Source: Apostichopus japonicus
Taxonomy: Eukaryota > Echinodermata > Holothuroidea > Aspidochirotida > Stichopodidae
Reading direction: 5' to 3'
Assembly: GCF_037975245.1 (NCBI RefSeq)
Contig: NC_092583.1
Span: 17,816,764 to 17,880,763 of the forward strand
Length of the DNA: 64,000 bases
A program made the translations under genes and the position numbers. The stretch's first letter is position 1. Each line of letters starts with the position of its first letter. This document shows positions 49,601 to 62,529 of the stretch, piece after piece. Under the pieces are notes generated by a model. The model was not told the origin of the DNA, did not search any database, and saw nothing but the letters and a program-made list of their open reading frames with translations.

Positions 49601-52600
49601 ACTATATACAAAAGAAGGGCAATGCTAACCAGAGACACTCACTGCTAACTATACAAAAGAAGGGCATTGCTAACCAGAGACACAGCTACCTCTCTACGAA
49701 AGTAGGGCAAGTAGGGTTACATTTGATATTGTTTTGGAAAAACAAAATTCAAAAGCTGTATAAAGGTCCATTAACACTGTACAAAAACTGGCATTTTCAC
49801 AAAGTACCAAAGGTAATCCATCAACGTTAATTGCTAACTCAACAACATACCCGTCTATATTCATAATTCATTGACGAATATCATTAAACAAAATGAGCAG
49901 ACATTAAATGAGTCATTAAATACCCATCAATGCCATAAATATTTCAAAACATAATTTATGGACGGCGACTAATGGGGAAGCCTCCAAAGTCATTGATACA
50001 AAAAAAGGAAGTTTATTGAGCAATTCAAACTGTATAGAAATATATTAACTACAAAGGCTGCTACCCAAAGCAGCGTTTTGAGTTGGGTTTCATTAAATAT
50101 TTCTGTAATGAATATTCTTTGCTTTGATGCAAACTTTCAAATTTTGTAGCTTACTTGTATTTTCCTTTTCCATTTTGTGTGGCAAGAATATATTCATTGG
50201 CATGATGCAAAATTTTGTAGATAGTTTTGTAGATACTAGATATACTAAAACTTATATTGCAAAAACAAAACAGAACTTTGCTATGGCATAATACAGGCTT
50301 GCTTGTATTACTAGTTATGCATTCTGCTACATTTTATTTCATTAGATGAAAACTTGCATATTTTTAATTTGTGGTAATCAATGACATTCCCACACACTAC
50401 ATGAACAATTGCAATGCATATAAGTTCTTGTTAATAACATGATGACAAATAGTTTTCCTGTTGTTTTAGTCAAATTTAAGTATGAACCATTAAGAATGGA
50501 AATAGGGAAAAAATATCGCCTCGTTATATTTATTGGGAAAGAGTTTTGCTGAACTTATGTTGTTGGATGTGTATTTAAATCAAGAAAATAAAAACAACTG
50601 GAAAAGATGTCTACTTAAGATGGTCTTCAATTGCCTTTGTACAGACTTAAGTATATATCATAATATTAACATTACCATAACTTTAGTGATTCACATTAAC
50701 TGCTATGGATACAGCAGTTATCAGCCCCTTCATCCACCAAGTAATTAGTATATGAAACTTGTGTTTTGACTTGCTGGTGTGGAATACTTGTTTAAAAGAT
50801 TGCGATTGTAAAATTGGGGGTGACAACAAACCTCGACTTTTGGATGATTTAAAGGAAGCTCCAGTGATTGGTGCCCTCGTAACCAACGGCGATGCTGGTG
50901 TGAGAGCAATGTTTATACCCACAGGACCATCCTGCGGTCCGCCAGATGGATTGGTATCTAAGGAATGTTTAATTGCGTTGGTAACCTGATGGTCAAAGAC
51001 AAGAGGTTGACATTTAACGTTCAGGGTGTTAAAAGAAGGATATATTGGTGCTACTTATGAAGCGTTTATAATGAAACCTGCTGGCTATTCCCCTGTTGAT
51101 ACTCTGATCCAAAAATTAATAATATACAATTAAATAAAATGATGAAGTATTTTCCTAAACAAAGCCACAGACTCTTCCTTTACTACAAGAGAGGCTTTTG
51201 GTCTCTCTCATAAAACAAAGTATGAATATTACCTTAACGACCTACTCCCCCTTAAAATAGTTTAAATATTTTAGAAAATGAATTGATGCTTTACCAGGAG
51301 TACATCAGAAAACATCTCATGCTGAGCCCGGAAGTGAATGGCTTCTAAAGCTTCCTGACCAGCTGAGCCAAACCCATTAAATCTGATAAGAGACAAAAAT
51401 ATTTAAAAAAATACCATAACATAGCATCATTATAATCAAATTCCCCCATTGAGTGAACACTTCAAGGTACACAATGTCATGAAATATGGCTGTGTGGACT
51501 AGTTAAAGGTGGTATAGACATGATGGAGCAGAATTCAAGAGATTGTTACACAGTACCAGGATGAGGGCCACAAGATGGGGGAGTCAGAACTGGACTCTGC
51601 AGTATTTTCATAAGTCTTCTGAAATTACTTGCTAAATAGAGACAGGTTAGAGTAACAGCAGAAAGCTTTATACCCAACACAGTCAAAGTGATTGGTACCT
51701 GATGAGAGATGAGTTTATATACTGAGAATATGGACTTCGCAAAGATGGTTGTCCAACAAGGTCATAGTGTAATGGAAGGTGTGCCAGAATGTTGTTATTG
51801 CATGAGAAGACAGGTTTCTCTTGTTTTGGTTGTCTTAAGCAGCCCTACTTAGAAATGAAATCTAATAAATTATTAGACAAAGAGTAGTTATGTCAGGACA
51901 TATTTATACTTACATAATATAGTACAATGACTGTAACAATTCTGTCAGAAATTCAGAATTGATTGGTATCCTGGGCTCAAGAAATGATAAATTTAATTCA
52001 AGATCTCCACCTATCCTTTCTTGCAAATCTTTGGTACGTCGCTGGAATCCTGATTTACAAATTCTAGAAGAAAAATTCAACAAAGAGTAAAATAGGCTAT
52101 GGCTGCATTGGTATTATGTGACAGCTGAAAGTTTATTTTGATTCATATATCTCCACATTTCATCAATATCTTTCATAAATACAACTGCAGCAGCTCAACC
52201 AGCATGCAAGACAAGGATCCCCCATCCTTGTGCTGACCTTCCCCCCTCCCCCCCCCAGAGATACAATTATCCCACAGTTGGCCTTGTCAGTTCATTATAA
52301 CAAAAACAAAGTCTGTCTCACTTTGTATATGCCAATAAGCTGCACCAGGTATTAAAATCTGCTCTGAGAGTGTCCATGGTTATAGAAATGTTTGTTTGTA
52401 CCAGTCATTGTTTTAATGTAACAGAACAAACCATTAAGAAAAGGTTGTGCTTTATGTGGATGTGAGTTGTAAAGAAGCTGCAATAAACTATTAAACACAT
52501 TGCTGTACCAATCAATCTAGTGAGATAGTCAAACTTCATCAATTTAAACTTTCATACTTCACCTAACAAATTGTTTTTACACCTGTCTCACCTAAAAGTG

Positions 52601-55600
52601 TTGCCATTGGTATATTAAAGGAACTATTTAGTGGCAGTCTATTGGGTATATGAAAACAAATCCATAATTTTTTCATCGCCACAGTCCTAGTCCTAACTAG
52701 TGAATTTTTGAACCTTGCATCAACTTAATCTACTATATTTTGAACAGTGGAGAATGATGAGCGACTGTGACGTCATCGCGGCATTTTGTTTTTGGGGCTG
52801 CAGGGACACGATCATTAGCAAGCTGCACTGTAGAGAGGAAAGTTAATTTCTAAAGGAGTAAAATAGCGATGAAGTTGCAAGTTAGCAATCTTTTGAAGAG
52901 TTTAAAACGTTCAAGAATTCCCTAACTTGGTTTTCTTCATAATATGTTGTTCTGATATTTGTTATTTGAGCAATTTTTTGAATCACAGCCGTATGCAAAG
53001 TCTGTACACATTCCTGTGTATGGTATTAAGGCCAAGCATAGAGTGAGATCAGATCGCTTCTGACCAATAAGCCGCACTGATGTCACGTCTCGACGTAAGT
53101 CAGTGTTGGATTCAAATTTTCTGGCAGGACAGGCCAACAATTCAAGCACTCTATCATGGAACTAAAATTCATCACAGGGCAAGGCTTAGGGCGATATAAA
53201 ACAAAATATGATATGACCGGAAGGACTGGATCCCATTTTTCACTAAACAATTCCTTTAATAATAGATGGCAAAACTCACTCAGAACAAGTCTTGCAGAAA
53301 AACTGAAAACTAATATGATGGTAAAAGCCTATATCACCGTTGAAAAGTCGAAGTAATTCATTCATCACCAAAAACCTGTGAAAAGAAGAAGTAATATAAA
53401 TTAGATAAGCTGTGCATTATATTATATGAATTCAACTGTTTAATAACTAAATTCAGTCAAGTGTATTACCCTCTTCAATTACTATTTATGTCAAAGTGTA
53501 GTTATATTGTGAACCTCTCCAGTTACTACCTAAGGCCTTGTACCAACTGCCGACAATGTTCATTATAATTTTCTAATTTCGCAGTTGGTTGCACTGCAAG
53601 CCACATAGATCACCAGTCTGCCAGATGGGATGTTAATCTCTTTGTGATTCATGCAGCTCTTAACTATCCTTCATTTTTGTTCTTTTTCATCTTTTTCTTC
53701 ATGCTTTAAAAATCCAAAAATAAGGACAAAATCCCACAAAGATGAAGCTTTGTAGTGGCTACATCTAAAACTCACATTTTAGTAGTAAGATGTAAGTTGT
53801 TAAGATAGGTGGTTAATGAAAGTTACTTGGTAGTTTAAACACCATATGTTCATATTGAGCAGTGTTAAGATAGGTGGTTAATGAAAGTTACATGGTAGTT
53901 TAAAACACCATATGTTCATATTGAGCAGTGTTCAGGTAGGTAGTTAATGAAAGTTACATGTTAGTTTTAAACACCATTTGTTCATATTGAGCAGTGTTAA
54001 GATAGGTGGTTAATGGAGATTACATAGTAGTGCAAAGCACCATATGTTCATATTGAGCAGTGTTAAGATAGGTGGTTAATGAAAGTTACATGGTAGTTTA
54101 AAACACGATATGTTCATATTGAGCAGTGTTCAGGTAGGTGGTTAATGAAAGTTACATGGTAGTTTAAAACACCATATGTTCATATTGAGCAGTGTTAAGA
54201 TAGGTGGTTAATGAAAGTTATATGGTAGTTCAAAACACCATATGTTCATATTGAGCAGTGTTAAGATAGGTGGTTAATGGAGGTTGCATGGTAGTTTAAA
54301 ACACCATATACTCATATTGAGCAGTGTTAAGATAGGTGGTTAATGAAAGTTACATGGTAGTTTAAAACACCATATGTTCATACTGAGCAGTGTTAAGATA
54401 GGTGGTTAATGAAAGTTACATGGTAGTTTAAAACACCATATGTTCATACTGAGCAGTGTTAAGATAGGTGGTTAATGAAAGTTACATGGTAGTTTAAAAC
54501 ACCATATGTTCATATTGAGCAGTGTTAAGATAGGTGGTTAAAATGGAGGTTACATGGTAGTGAAAAGCACCATATGTTCATATCGGTCTGCTCAATCTCT
54601 TCTTGGACAACAGTTGTACCAAACATCAACTGGTACACATGCACCTTCCCTGATAAATAGTTATAACTCAAACCCAAAATGTTTGCTCCATTATCACCCA
54701 TCCATTAACAGTTCCTATCAAAATACTTTCTGCTCATGTTTTGAGAGAAAAATTGTTCAAAACCACACTTGAAAGTAGAAAAGGTGGGTAGAACAAAGCC
54801 CCCCCCCCCACCCCACCTCTCCTCCATATTTATCTCATGTCAACTAATATACTATACCTGTTGTGTGCTGTGATTGAGTCTATCTCTGGTAATGGTGCCC
54901 TGGTAACCAGTCATGTAAACTTATATACTAAACCTGTTGTGTGCTGTGATTGAGTCTAGCTCTGGTAATGGTGCCCTGGTTACCAGTCATGTAAACTTAT
55001 ATACTGTACCTGTTGTGTGCTGTGATTGAGTCTAGCTCTGGTAATGGTGCCCTGGTTACCAGTCATGTAAACTTATATACTGTACCTGTTGTGTGCTGTG
55101 ATTGAGTCTAGCTCTGGTAATGGTGCCCTGGTTACCAGTCATGTAACCTTATATACTGTACCTGTTGTGTGCTGTGATTGAGTCTAGCTCTGGTAATGGT
55201 GCCCTGGTTACCAGTCATGTAAACTTATATACTGTACCTGTTGTGTGCTGTGATTGAGTCTAGCTCTGGTAATGGTGTGCTTGTCACCAGTCATGTAAAC
55301 TTATATATTATACCTGTTGTGTGCTGTGATTGAGTCTAGCTCTGGTAATGGTGTGCTTGTTACCAGTCATGTAAACTTATATATTATACCTGTTGCGTGC
55401 TGTGATTGAGCCTAGCTCTGGTAATGGTGCCCTGGTTACCAGTCATGTAAACTTATATATCATACCTGTTGTGTGCTGTGATTGAGCCTAGCTCTGGTAA
55501 TGGTGCCCTGGTTACCAGTCATGTAAACTTATATATTATACCTGTTGTGTGCTGTGATTGAGCCTAGCTCTGGTAATGGTGCCCTGGTTACCAGTCATGT

Positions 55601-58600
55601 AAACTTATATACTATACCTGTTGTGTGCTGTGATTGAGTCTAGCTCTGGTAATGGTGCCCTGGTTACCAGTCATGTAAACTTATATATTATACCTGTTGT
55701 GTGCTGTGATTGAGCCTAGCTCTGGTAATGGTGCCCTGGTTACCAGTCATGTAAACTTATATACTGTACCTGTTGTGTGCTGTGATTGAGCCAAGCTCTG
55801 GTAATGGTGTGCTTGTTACCAGTCATGTTAACTTATATATTATACCTGTTGTGTGCTGTGATTGAGCCTAGCTCTGGTAATGGTGCCCTGGTTACCAGTC
55901 ATGTAAACTTATATATTGTACCTGTTGTGTGCTGTGATTGAGCCTAGCTCTGGTAATGGTGTGCTTGTTACCAGTCATGTAAACTTATATATTATACCTG
56001 TTGTGTGCTGTGATTGAGCCTAGCTCTGGTTATGGTGCCCTGGTTACCAGTCATGTAAACTTATATATTATACCTGTTGTGTGCTGTGATTGAGCCTAGC
56101 TCTGGTAATGGTGCCCTGGTTACCAGTCATGTAAACTTATATACTATACCTGTTGTGTGCTGTGATTGAGTCTAGCTCTGGTAATGATGCCCTGGTTACC
56201 AGTCATGTAAACTTATATACTGTACCTGTTGTGTGCTGTGATTGAGTCTAGCTCTGGTAATGGTGCTCTGGTAACCAGTCTGTGCTCACTTTCTTGGTGG
56301 AGATTCAGATGATCTGATATTGCAAGTTGTATAGATGGCTGACAAAAAGGAAAGAAAGAACATGCTTTAGTAATATTGGAATTGAGATTGACAACTATAG
56401 TCAGCAATTTTCATACATCATCATTATTTTATACTGTTGGGTATTATACACCATAATAGTTCACACACAGAGAGATATATGGAAAGAGCACTGATGCTTT
56501 CAACATTTCAAGACTATGATAAAACCATGTAAGCACAATCATTAATACACTGTAGAATCGGTTTCTTCTTGCTTTACATTTACTTTGCATATATTACACA
56601 TTCACAATATGCTGAAATATGGCCTACAGGATGATAACAAGATTGCAACCATTGTTATCAACGATGTGTGATCCTCTTTCGTTGTTTGTTAATACCCTAC
56701 TTTATTGTTGTAAAAACTCTGAGCAATAATTTAATACATCCCTTCATATCAAACATAGGTCAATCAAAGATGAAATCAAACACCATATCTCCACTCATAA
56801 ATTTGTAAGGCATTGCAAACATGATATTTGAGATCAGAAATGTGTCATCAATTTCTATAGATTCTGTTTCCCTTCCAAATTTGATACAAATGCTAAACTT
56901 GCTGTTTAGCACTCTAGGATGTGAACCCAATGTCTGTCAAACAATAAATTTGGAATTTCTATTTATAATCTGCAATAAAATTGCACTTGTTGTCACATAT
57001 TAAAGGTTTTATTTGCTTCAAAGTGATACTCTAAATCAATGCTAGATTCTCAACTGAGAGTTTCCTTCTATGAAATGTCTTAGCATAAGTTAAAGGTTTA
57101 CTGAGGGTGTAACAAACAGCTAAACTATCACTTAAGGAAGAAGCGTGACAAAATGAGCTTACCTCATGATATATGGAAGGTTTACCTAATGAGGGAATCC
57201 TCACAACCTCTGCTCGTGAGGTACCATCAACTTCTAATGCCGCCTGGTTTATATAACAAGAAGAAAGAACCTTTAAAATGAATGTTGTTAACACTATTAA
57301 CATTAAATGATGTATTAAAGATTATTATGAACCATCTCTTACTTTCTCATCATCAGCTTCTTAAGGCTAGCAACAACAACAACAACATTTTAAACAAAAA
57401 AATAGACTATTAATTATTAACTTTTTTTATTAATAAGAGTTGGCAGACAAGACTAAGACATAAATTCTGTATTCCATTAAATGTGTAAAGTAATCTGTAT
57501 TCATGCTGGTCGGCTAGTACATGTCCTTCTAATAAGGAACAAGGAGTTTATTGATCAAACTCCATCATGCTGGTCTAATAGTACCTGTCCCCTAATAAGA
57601 ACCAAGGAATTTATAAAATGAAGCACATTGGTCAAACTCCTAGCTTCATGGCATATTCCGTTGTTGGTAAGATATTATCAGATTAAAGTTTATTCATTAC
57701 TGAAAGAGGATTTGAGTAAAATAATGGGTATCAGTTAGTCCTTGTTTACATCTGAACAGATAAACTAACAGAGAGTAAAAAAAATTAAACTTACCAAATT
57801 ATATATTCCAAGGAGCAAAGCTTCCATTGGTCCACACTCCTGTAACAAAAGGCAATACAAAGAATAAACTGCTTAACTGATATATGTTCCAAGTTGTGAT
57901 ACAATACAAACCTGTGCAGCTTCTCATTTCAAACATATTTTTGTCCATATCCATAAAGCACTACAATTAGGATATTTATGATAGAAACTAACAAGCTTAG
58001 TGATTCCCTGCTATAATGACATCATTAAACAGTTGCAAACAAGACTTTTTGATCATTACTGACATATAGTAATCAACAAGGTTGTGGTACTCATACAGAT
58101 AAGTACAAAGAGCATCCAGCATAAAATTGCAGTTGTTAGGTGTATAACATTTTCACAAATTTGGCCCCCGTTGATCTCCAATCACCTTTGACTTCCACCT
58201 ACTTCACTAGTGTTACAGTGGGTAGTAAGTGTAGAAATACATAGGAAGCATTAAGGTCAACTCAACTGAACTAGTGTACAGTTTTCAGACTTTGACCTCT
58301 GTTGACACAAATGATCTTTGACCTTCACAGAAAAGGATATGGTTGGTTTCATCAATAAGCAGGATGTACATACCAAGTATGAAGTTCTTTCATCACATAC
58401 TTTTTGAGTTATAGCGTAAACAAGCCAAGGCATAACACACACACACACACGCACACACACACGACATTGTATAGATTCCTTTTGCCTTTGGCATGGAATC
58501 AAAAAAGTACTTTAAATCTTTGTAAACATCCCAACAGGAAGTACTAAAAGGTGAAAACTCATAATAATATCCTGAATATCATATATCCTATAGATAGTAA

Positions 58601-59881
58601 CAGTACAAACTATTTATACACTAACATACTGTATATAAATCATATATAATACAGATAGTATTAGGAGCATGTAAATACTCAGATCATTACACGGTCTGCC
58701 AGTAACCATGATGTTACTGCAACTGCTACAGTAGGCTATACTGTACACCCATAGCCATAACCTCCTCACTGTATTAAACTCCTACCTACAGTTTACTATC
58801 CATAAGGGCTACAGTATGCTGTACACCCATAGCAGATCTACCAACAGCCATAACCCCCTCACTATCCACTATCCCTCACATCCCTTTCCTTCAGACCTAA
58901 TAAGTATTATTTACACTTCCACCAATCCCCATCCCTTTCCTTCAGACCTAAAATGTAGACTCCTATAATAACACTGTCATAAATAAACTGATAAATTCCA
59001 AACATTTTTCTAGGAGTGTTAGCTCAGTGGTTAACCCCGGTGCCTTCCAATCATAAGGTCCCCAGTTCGAGTCACTCCAAGATTAATGTATGTCGTCCAG
59101 TTACAGAGTTGTTGACAATTAACAATTCATAATCATGGACATTAATTATGAATCTAAGAGTCTGACTTCGATCAGCTTGCGGCTTTGATAAGACAATGAA
59201 GCTTCTTCGCGAGTTCCTGCTTGCAGGAGGATCTCAAATACATACAAACATACATACATGTGAACCACGATGATTGTATTCAGTAAAATTGTTTATTTGT
59301 GAAATAATATTTATATGGGTATTAACTAGCATTTATCTAGGATTTTTGTGTTTTCATGTAATATTCACACAGATTGGACTGATACCACAGAACCTAAAAA
59401 ACATAATAAATCCTTGAGGTTAAGAACCACTTGTATAATCCAAGGGAAGAGATTGTTGATTGTTACTACAAAGCTTTGTGCTCCACAAACATGAACAGTG
59501 TTTCCTTTCTAAACTGTCAATGTGTTAGACCTGCTTTACTCCAGAATATTCTATGTCATACCAAGGTAATGTTACACTGGTTTTGCTTGAATATATATAT
59601 ATATATTTATGTTGTTGGTCATCCTTGCTGAGTAACTTTGGTGGACTAAGGTAACATGTTACTATTTGTTGGTACTTAACCTCCCCTGCAATGGTCAAAT
59701 GGTAACAACAACAAAAAACATACCAGATTAGATTATTCAAATGTGTTCTTACCGTCCGAGAAAAGGAACATTTTAGATACTGGAAGATGATAACTGGAAT
59801 AAACTGGAGGGTAAATCTTTGTAAGTCCAATAAACTAGATTTATAGAATTCAAATAATTGACTATACACTGGTGCAAGATG
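43674..59881 (-). CDS. HYCC: hyccin (FAM126/HYCC family), nine exons, N-terminus missing
   Basis: Exons in order: 59881-59753, 57839-57795, 57243-57163, 56338-56226, 53375-53280, 52063-51914, 51382-51295, 50985-50832 and 44059-43674. They join in frame to 413 codons plus stop. Hyccin motifs follow in order: PVYSQLFEFYKSSLLDLQRF, TLQFIPVIIFQYL, MEALLLGIYNL, RIPSLGKPSIYHE, LPELDSITAHNR, a diverged VMNELLRLFNG segment, SFQFFCKTCS, RIPINSEFLTELLQSLYY, NGFGSAGQEALEAIHFRAQ and VTNAIKHSL. The last two exons are Ser/Asn/Lys-rich and probably disordered, as in the vertebrate tail. The donor of 50985-50832 (GTTTGT) was chosen because it fits the phase of the final exon; that join is less sure. Hyccin binds TTC7 in the plasma-membrane PI4KA complex that makes PtdIns4P. 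The first exon or exons lie upstream, possibly including 62523-62471. Introns are long and full of minisatellites. Confidence 0.9.
44325..44945. repeat. 42-bp tandem repeat, about 15 copies
   Basis: The unit is ggttgtcttgccaaacacct followed by agggttaccatattttatttaa. The last hyccin intron contains it. The period is a multiple of 3, so the plus strand has artificial open frames. Confidence 0.95.
46436..46975. repeat. 36-bp tandem repeat, 15 copies
   Basis: The unit is tgcatggacaatatacttct followed by ggtcagcgatgaagac, with tgtacaa and tacatg variants. A multiple of 3, it leaves several frames open on both strands (ILLVSDEDC on plus, AVFIADQKYIVH on minus). It is inside the last hyccin intron and I do not regard the frames as genes. 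Confidence 0.95.
47045..47250. repeat. about 55-bp tandem repeat, 3-4 copies
   Basis: Copies share cagagaccatggggatgggg, gaggctgtcattacctgata and cttaagca. Confidence 0.85.
48490..49690. repeat. 47-bp tandem repeat, about 25 copies, with higher-order structure
   Basis: The unit is aaccagagacactcactgct followed by aactatatacaaaagaagggcagtgct. Variants carry actagata, a four-base deletion (actatacaaaag) or aaaaaaaggg. A run of distinctive variants at about 48850-49020 recurs in the same order about 421 bp later. Located in the last hyccin intron. Confidence 0.95.
52615..53259. mobile_element. TTAA-flanked MITE, family 2, copy D
   Basis: The 645-bp element starts TTAAAGGAACTATTTAGTGG and ends CACTAAACAATTCCTTTAA. 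It is inverted relative to copy C. It lies in a hyccin intron with its edge only 21 bp from the donor of exon 53375-53280. A TGACGTCA palindrome sits at 52768-52775. Confidence 0.8.
53795..54590. repeat. 66-bp tandem repeat, about 12 copies
   Basis: The unit contains gttaagataggtggttaatg, aaagttacatggtagtttaa and aacaccatatgttcatattg plus agcagt. It is intronic in hyccin, 200-400 bp upstream (in gene sense) of exon 53375-53280. Confidence 0.95.
54850..56280. repeat. about 76-bp tandem repeat, 19 copies, derived from a hyccin exon and its donor
   Basis: On the minus strand each unit reads ctggt(t/a)accagggcacc, attaccagagctagactcaa, tcacagcacacaacag and then the donor gtacag or gtataa. This is the 3' half of exon 56338-56226 (LVTRAPLPELDSITAHNR) with its splice site, followed by a short intronic piece (tatataagtttacatga). 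The exon itself is the edge copy. Confidence 0.95.
56226..56338 (-). CDS. HYCC: hyccin exon that seeds the 76-bp array
   Basis: Acceptor TTTTTGTCAG, exon PSIQLAISDHLNLHQESEH then RLVTRAPLPELDSITAHNR, donor GTACAG. It matches the hyccin segment ending in TAQNR. Only the last 54 nt or so plus the donor were multiplied; the acceptor and 5' half are unique, so splicing can still select one acceptor but may face many donors. Confidence 0.9.
58437..58463. repeat. AC microsatellite
   Basis: Run of acacacac with one gc interruption in a hyccin intron. Confidence 0.9.
59013..59262 (+). mobile_element. tRNA-derived SINE
   Basis: The head ggagtgttagctcagtggtt has an A-box-like core. A tRNA-like middle and gttcgagtcactcc (B-box-like) follow, ending near 59078. 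The body contains tctgacttcgatcagcttgc and cttcttcgcgagttcctgct, then an (acat)n-like tail (tacatacaaacatacatac). It lies in the hyccin intron 5' of exon 59881-59753. No recognisable clean target duplication. Confidence 0.75.
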
Positions 59882-60109
59882 CTGAAATGAGAAGAAAAAT
59901 AAAGAAAACCCTTTTAATGGGCTTGAGCAGTCTTGAATTCTTTTTTGCTGTTCTTTAAATATTGCCCATCATCCAAACAATGTAAGGAAAGTCTGTAACA
60001 TTTTCCTTTTAGCCTTTGATGTAAAATGGGAAATGTTCATTTACACTAAGTATTTAATTTAAATACATATAATTGAAATCGTAGTGAGTTGGAAATTATA
60101 TATTGAGTT

Positions 60110-60143
60110 TGAAAACATATATATATCTATATATATATATATA
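60110..60143. repeat. TA microsatellite
   Basis: Run of tatatatc/tatata in the presumed first intron of hyccin. Confidence 0.85.
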
Positions 60144-61309
60144 AAAGCAATATTGTTATTAACTGTTTGATACTAGCCAAGGCCAATAGATATACAATCT
60201 TTACTGCCAGTAAAAGTTGAACATATCATATCCATGGTGAGTATATGCTTGCAGAGATGAGCAGGAAGAAGGATGGGAGAGATACACGCAACATGTTTGT
60301 TAGAATATTCCTGTGACTGTCTAAAAAAAGGACATCTGATATAAACTGCAACTTTCTCCCTGTTTTATTGAATTACTCTGCAAACAAATATCAAATCTGT
60401 GCTATATAATATGATAATGCCATATAGTCCACTACTGCATCAATACTGTGCCACATAATTCAATCTGTGTCATAGGACTTTATCTGCTATTATACATAAA
60501 GTATTTCTAGCTGCCCTTTAACTGTTCTATTTCGTTGAAAGTGTTTTGCTGTTTTATTCTTAGTCATTGCATTTATCAGTCACTTAATAGTTGAGGATCT
60601 ATTGTCATTTGTTATACACAATAATTTGGATAGACTCCAATTTAAATGAACACTTAAAGAGTTTATGTAATGTTTTAAGATTTCATACACAAAGCACAGC
60701 AACCTACAGCCAGAAAATTTAATTTCACTCATGAATGCATACAGAACCTTGCACAAGTCTGAGTTTATTAGAATAAAAAAGTAAAATTAACAAATGTGTA
60801 GAATGGATTGAGAGCTATTACTTTCATTAAATTCAAGGGATTGAACTGTCAATGAGATTGATATCAGACAGAACCAAGCCATGTTGTTCATCTGCATATA
60901 TTCCACTTGTCAGTTAAAATACTGAAGTTGGAACTGTAATTATCCTTTAATTATAATCAAGTAACTTGATAGTAACTGGCAATCAGTATGTAACATCGTA
61001 GCCTGAGAAATTAAAACAGCATCATAATCTTTTCAATTTCATAAAGTTGTTTTGATCATACCTAGCTGACTATCAAAAGAAAACATGCCTTCATCTATTT
61101 GTGTCAAGTCCAAATGTTTTTATTTAAAGTTTTTTCAAGCTTTGTCTTTTAGCTCAAATAGTTCTCACTCTAGATTCTTTTATTTGCTACTGAATTGTTT
61201 ATTTAAAAAATCTCCACAATTTGGTTGAAGTCAAGATTATGACATTCATAATTAGCATCTGATTAGATCACTTATTACACAACCTATATAGTATGTGTAA
61301 AAGTAAGTT

Positions 61310-61350
61310 GGCCTGACGTTTCGATCCTAGCAGGATCTTCTTCAAAGGCT
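61310..61350 (-). ncRNA. hammerhead-ribozyme-like motif, third copy
   Basis: The minus strand keeps stem II (GATCC-TGCTA-GGATC), GAAAC, GTC and AGGCC, but the core C of CUGANGA is T (TTGAAGA), which would be expected to impair a hammerhead. The flanking tgtgtaaaagtaagttgg is shared with the other two copies. Confidence 0.4.
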
Positions 61351-62470
61351 AAAATGTTTACCTATATAGTAAACAGTGTTTACAACACCCTTCCTAACTC
61401 TTCCCATACTGAGCCACAATCCCTATTTACATAAATGCCTTTAATCCCTTCCAATAAATATCTCCTTTCCAGTGACATTCTGCAATGAAAATAAGACCCA
61501 ATGTACCATTGAAATGTGCCACAATAGTGTGCATGGTATATTGATTTCAACACAACAATGGCTGAATCACAACTTCGCTGGTGTTTAGGTATTCCTTTGA
61601 TATCAGTGGAGATCAATCTCTCTGAGTATGTAAAGTAAACTATATATGTATAGTATGTAGAATCAATCAATCAATATGCTGCATCAATTCCTGGAAAGTA
61701 CTGTACCAGGGAGCTGTTCCCTGCTGTAGTAATGGTTTGGAATTCTTCTTCCATTATCACGCATACACAGAATCGCTGTGTATACAATGTATGACAAAAT
61801 TAGTCTATCAAACATCATTTATGCAGAGAACATAGAATACTGACAATTTTTACCCACTTTGGATCTTTCCAGCATATTTGGGATAAAAACATGTTCTTTT
61901 AACTTGGGGGCTATAACGGTGTATACATGCAATGATAAGCCTATGCGGTGACCTAGTTGTGCTAATATATATATTGTATACATGCAAGCTTAGTTCAAAG
62001 GGTTTCCACCTGAGAGTGGGAAATTGTGTCAATTCATACAATGTAGCAATTGAAACTTCAAATAATATATTTGTATCAAATTACATTAAATTACAATAAC
62101 CAATTAAAGGTTTTACATACTATAAGATGCAACTATGAATGCAGACAAAACTCCATGAACACTGATTGACATGTTCGATTGCCATGTTTTGTACCCAAAT
62201 GAACAAGTTCTTTCTGAAAAATGTCCCTTTTTTGTTGGTATTTTGCCATTTTCCAGCCTCTACCTCTTTACTTTTCAAGGTTTCACCAACAATTAGTATG
62301 AAGAAGATATTACAATTTACCACAATAAGCTAATGCAAGAGAGAAGGTTTAGTAGCAAATTTACTTTCCCAATTGATATATATACTAGTAAATGATCAAT
62401 GAAACAGTCAGAACTGGACTAGTGTGCAAATACCTCTGAGGGCATTTTTAACCTAAACTTTTCCACTCAC

Positions 62471-62523
62471 ATTAATAAATATGTTTGATCCTCCAACAAG
62501 CAATAAGGATCGTTATCTAAGCA
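62471..62523 (-). CDS. candidate upstream hyccin exon
   Basis: A 53-nt stretch with acceptor ATTAGACAG and donor GTGAGT reads CLDNDPYCLLEDQTYLL. In hyccin the residues before PVxxQLFEFY often carry an LED-like motif, so this may be the preceding exon. However it ends in phase 2 while exon 59881-59753 begins in phase 0, so a direct join shifts frame. A small exon between them, a sequence error, or a chance match would explain this. Confidence 0.35.
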
Positions 62524-62529
62524 CTGTCT

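Noticed and set aside
59013..59085. Genuine tRNA gene
   Set aside because: A and B boxes are present, but arms pair poorly and a long SINE body with an acat-type tail follows.
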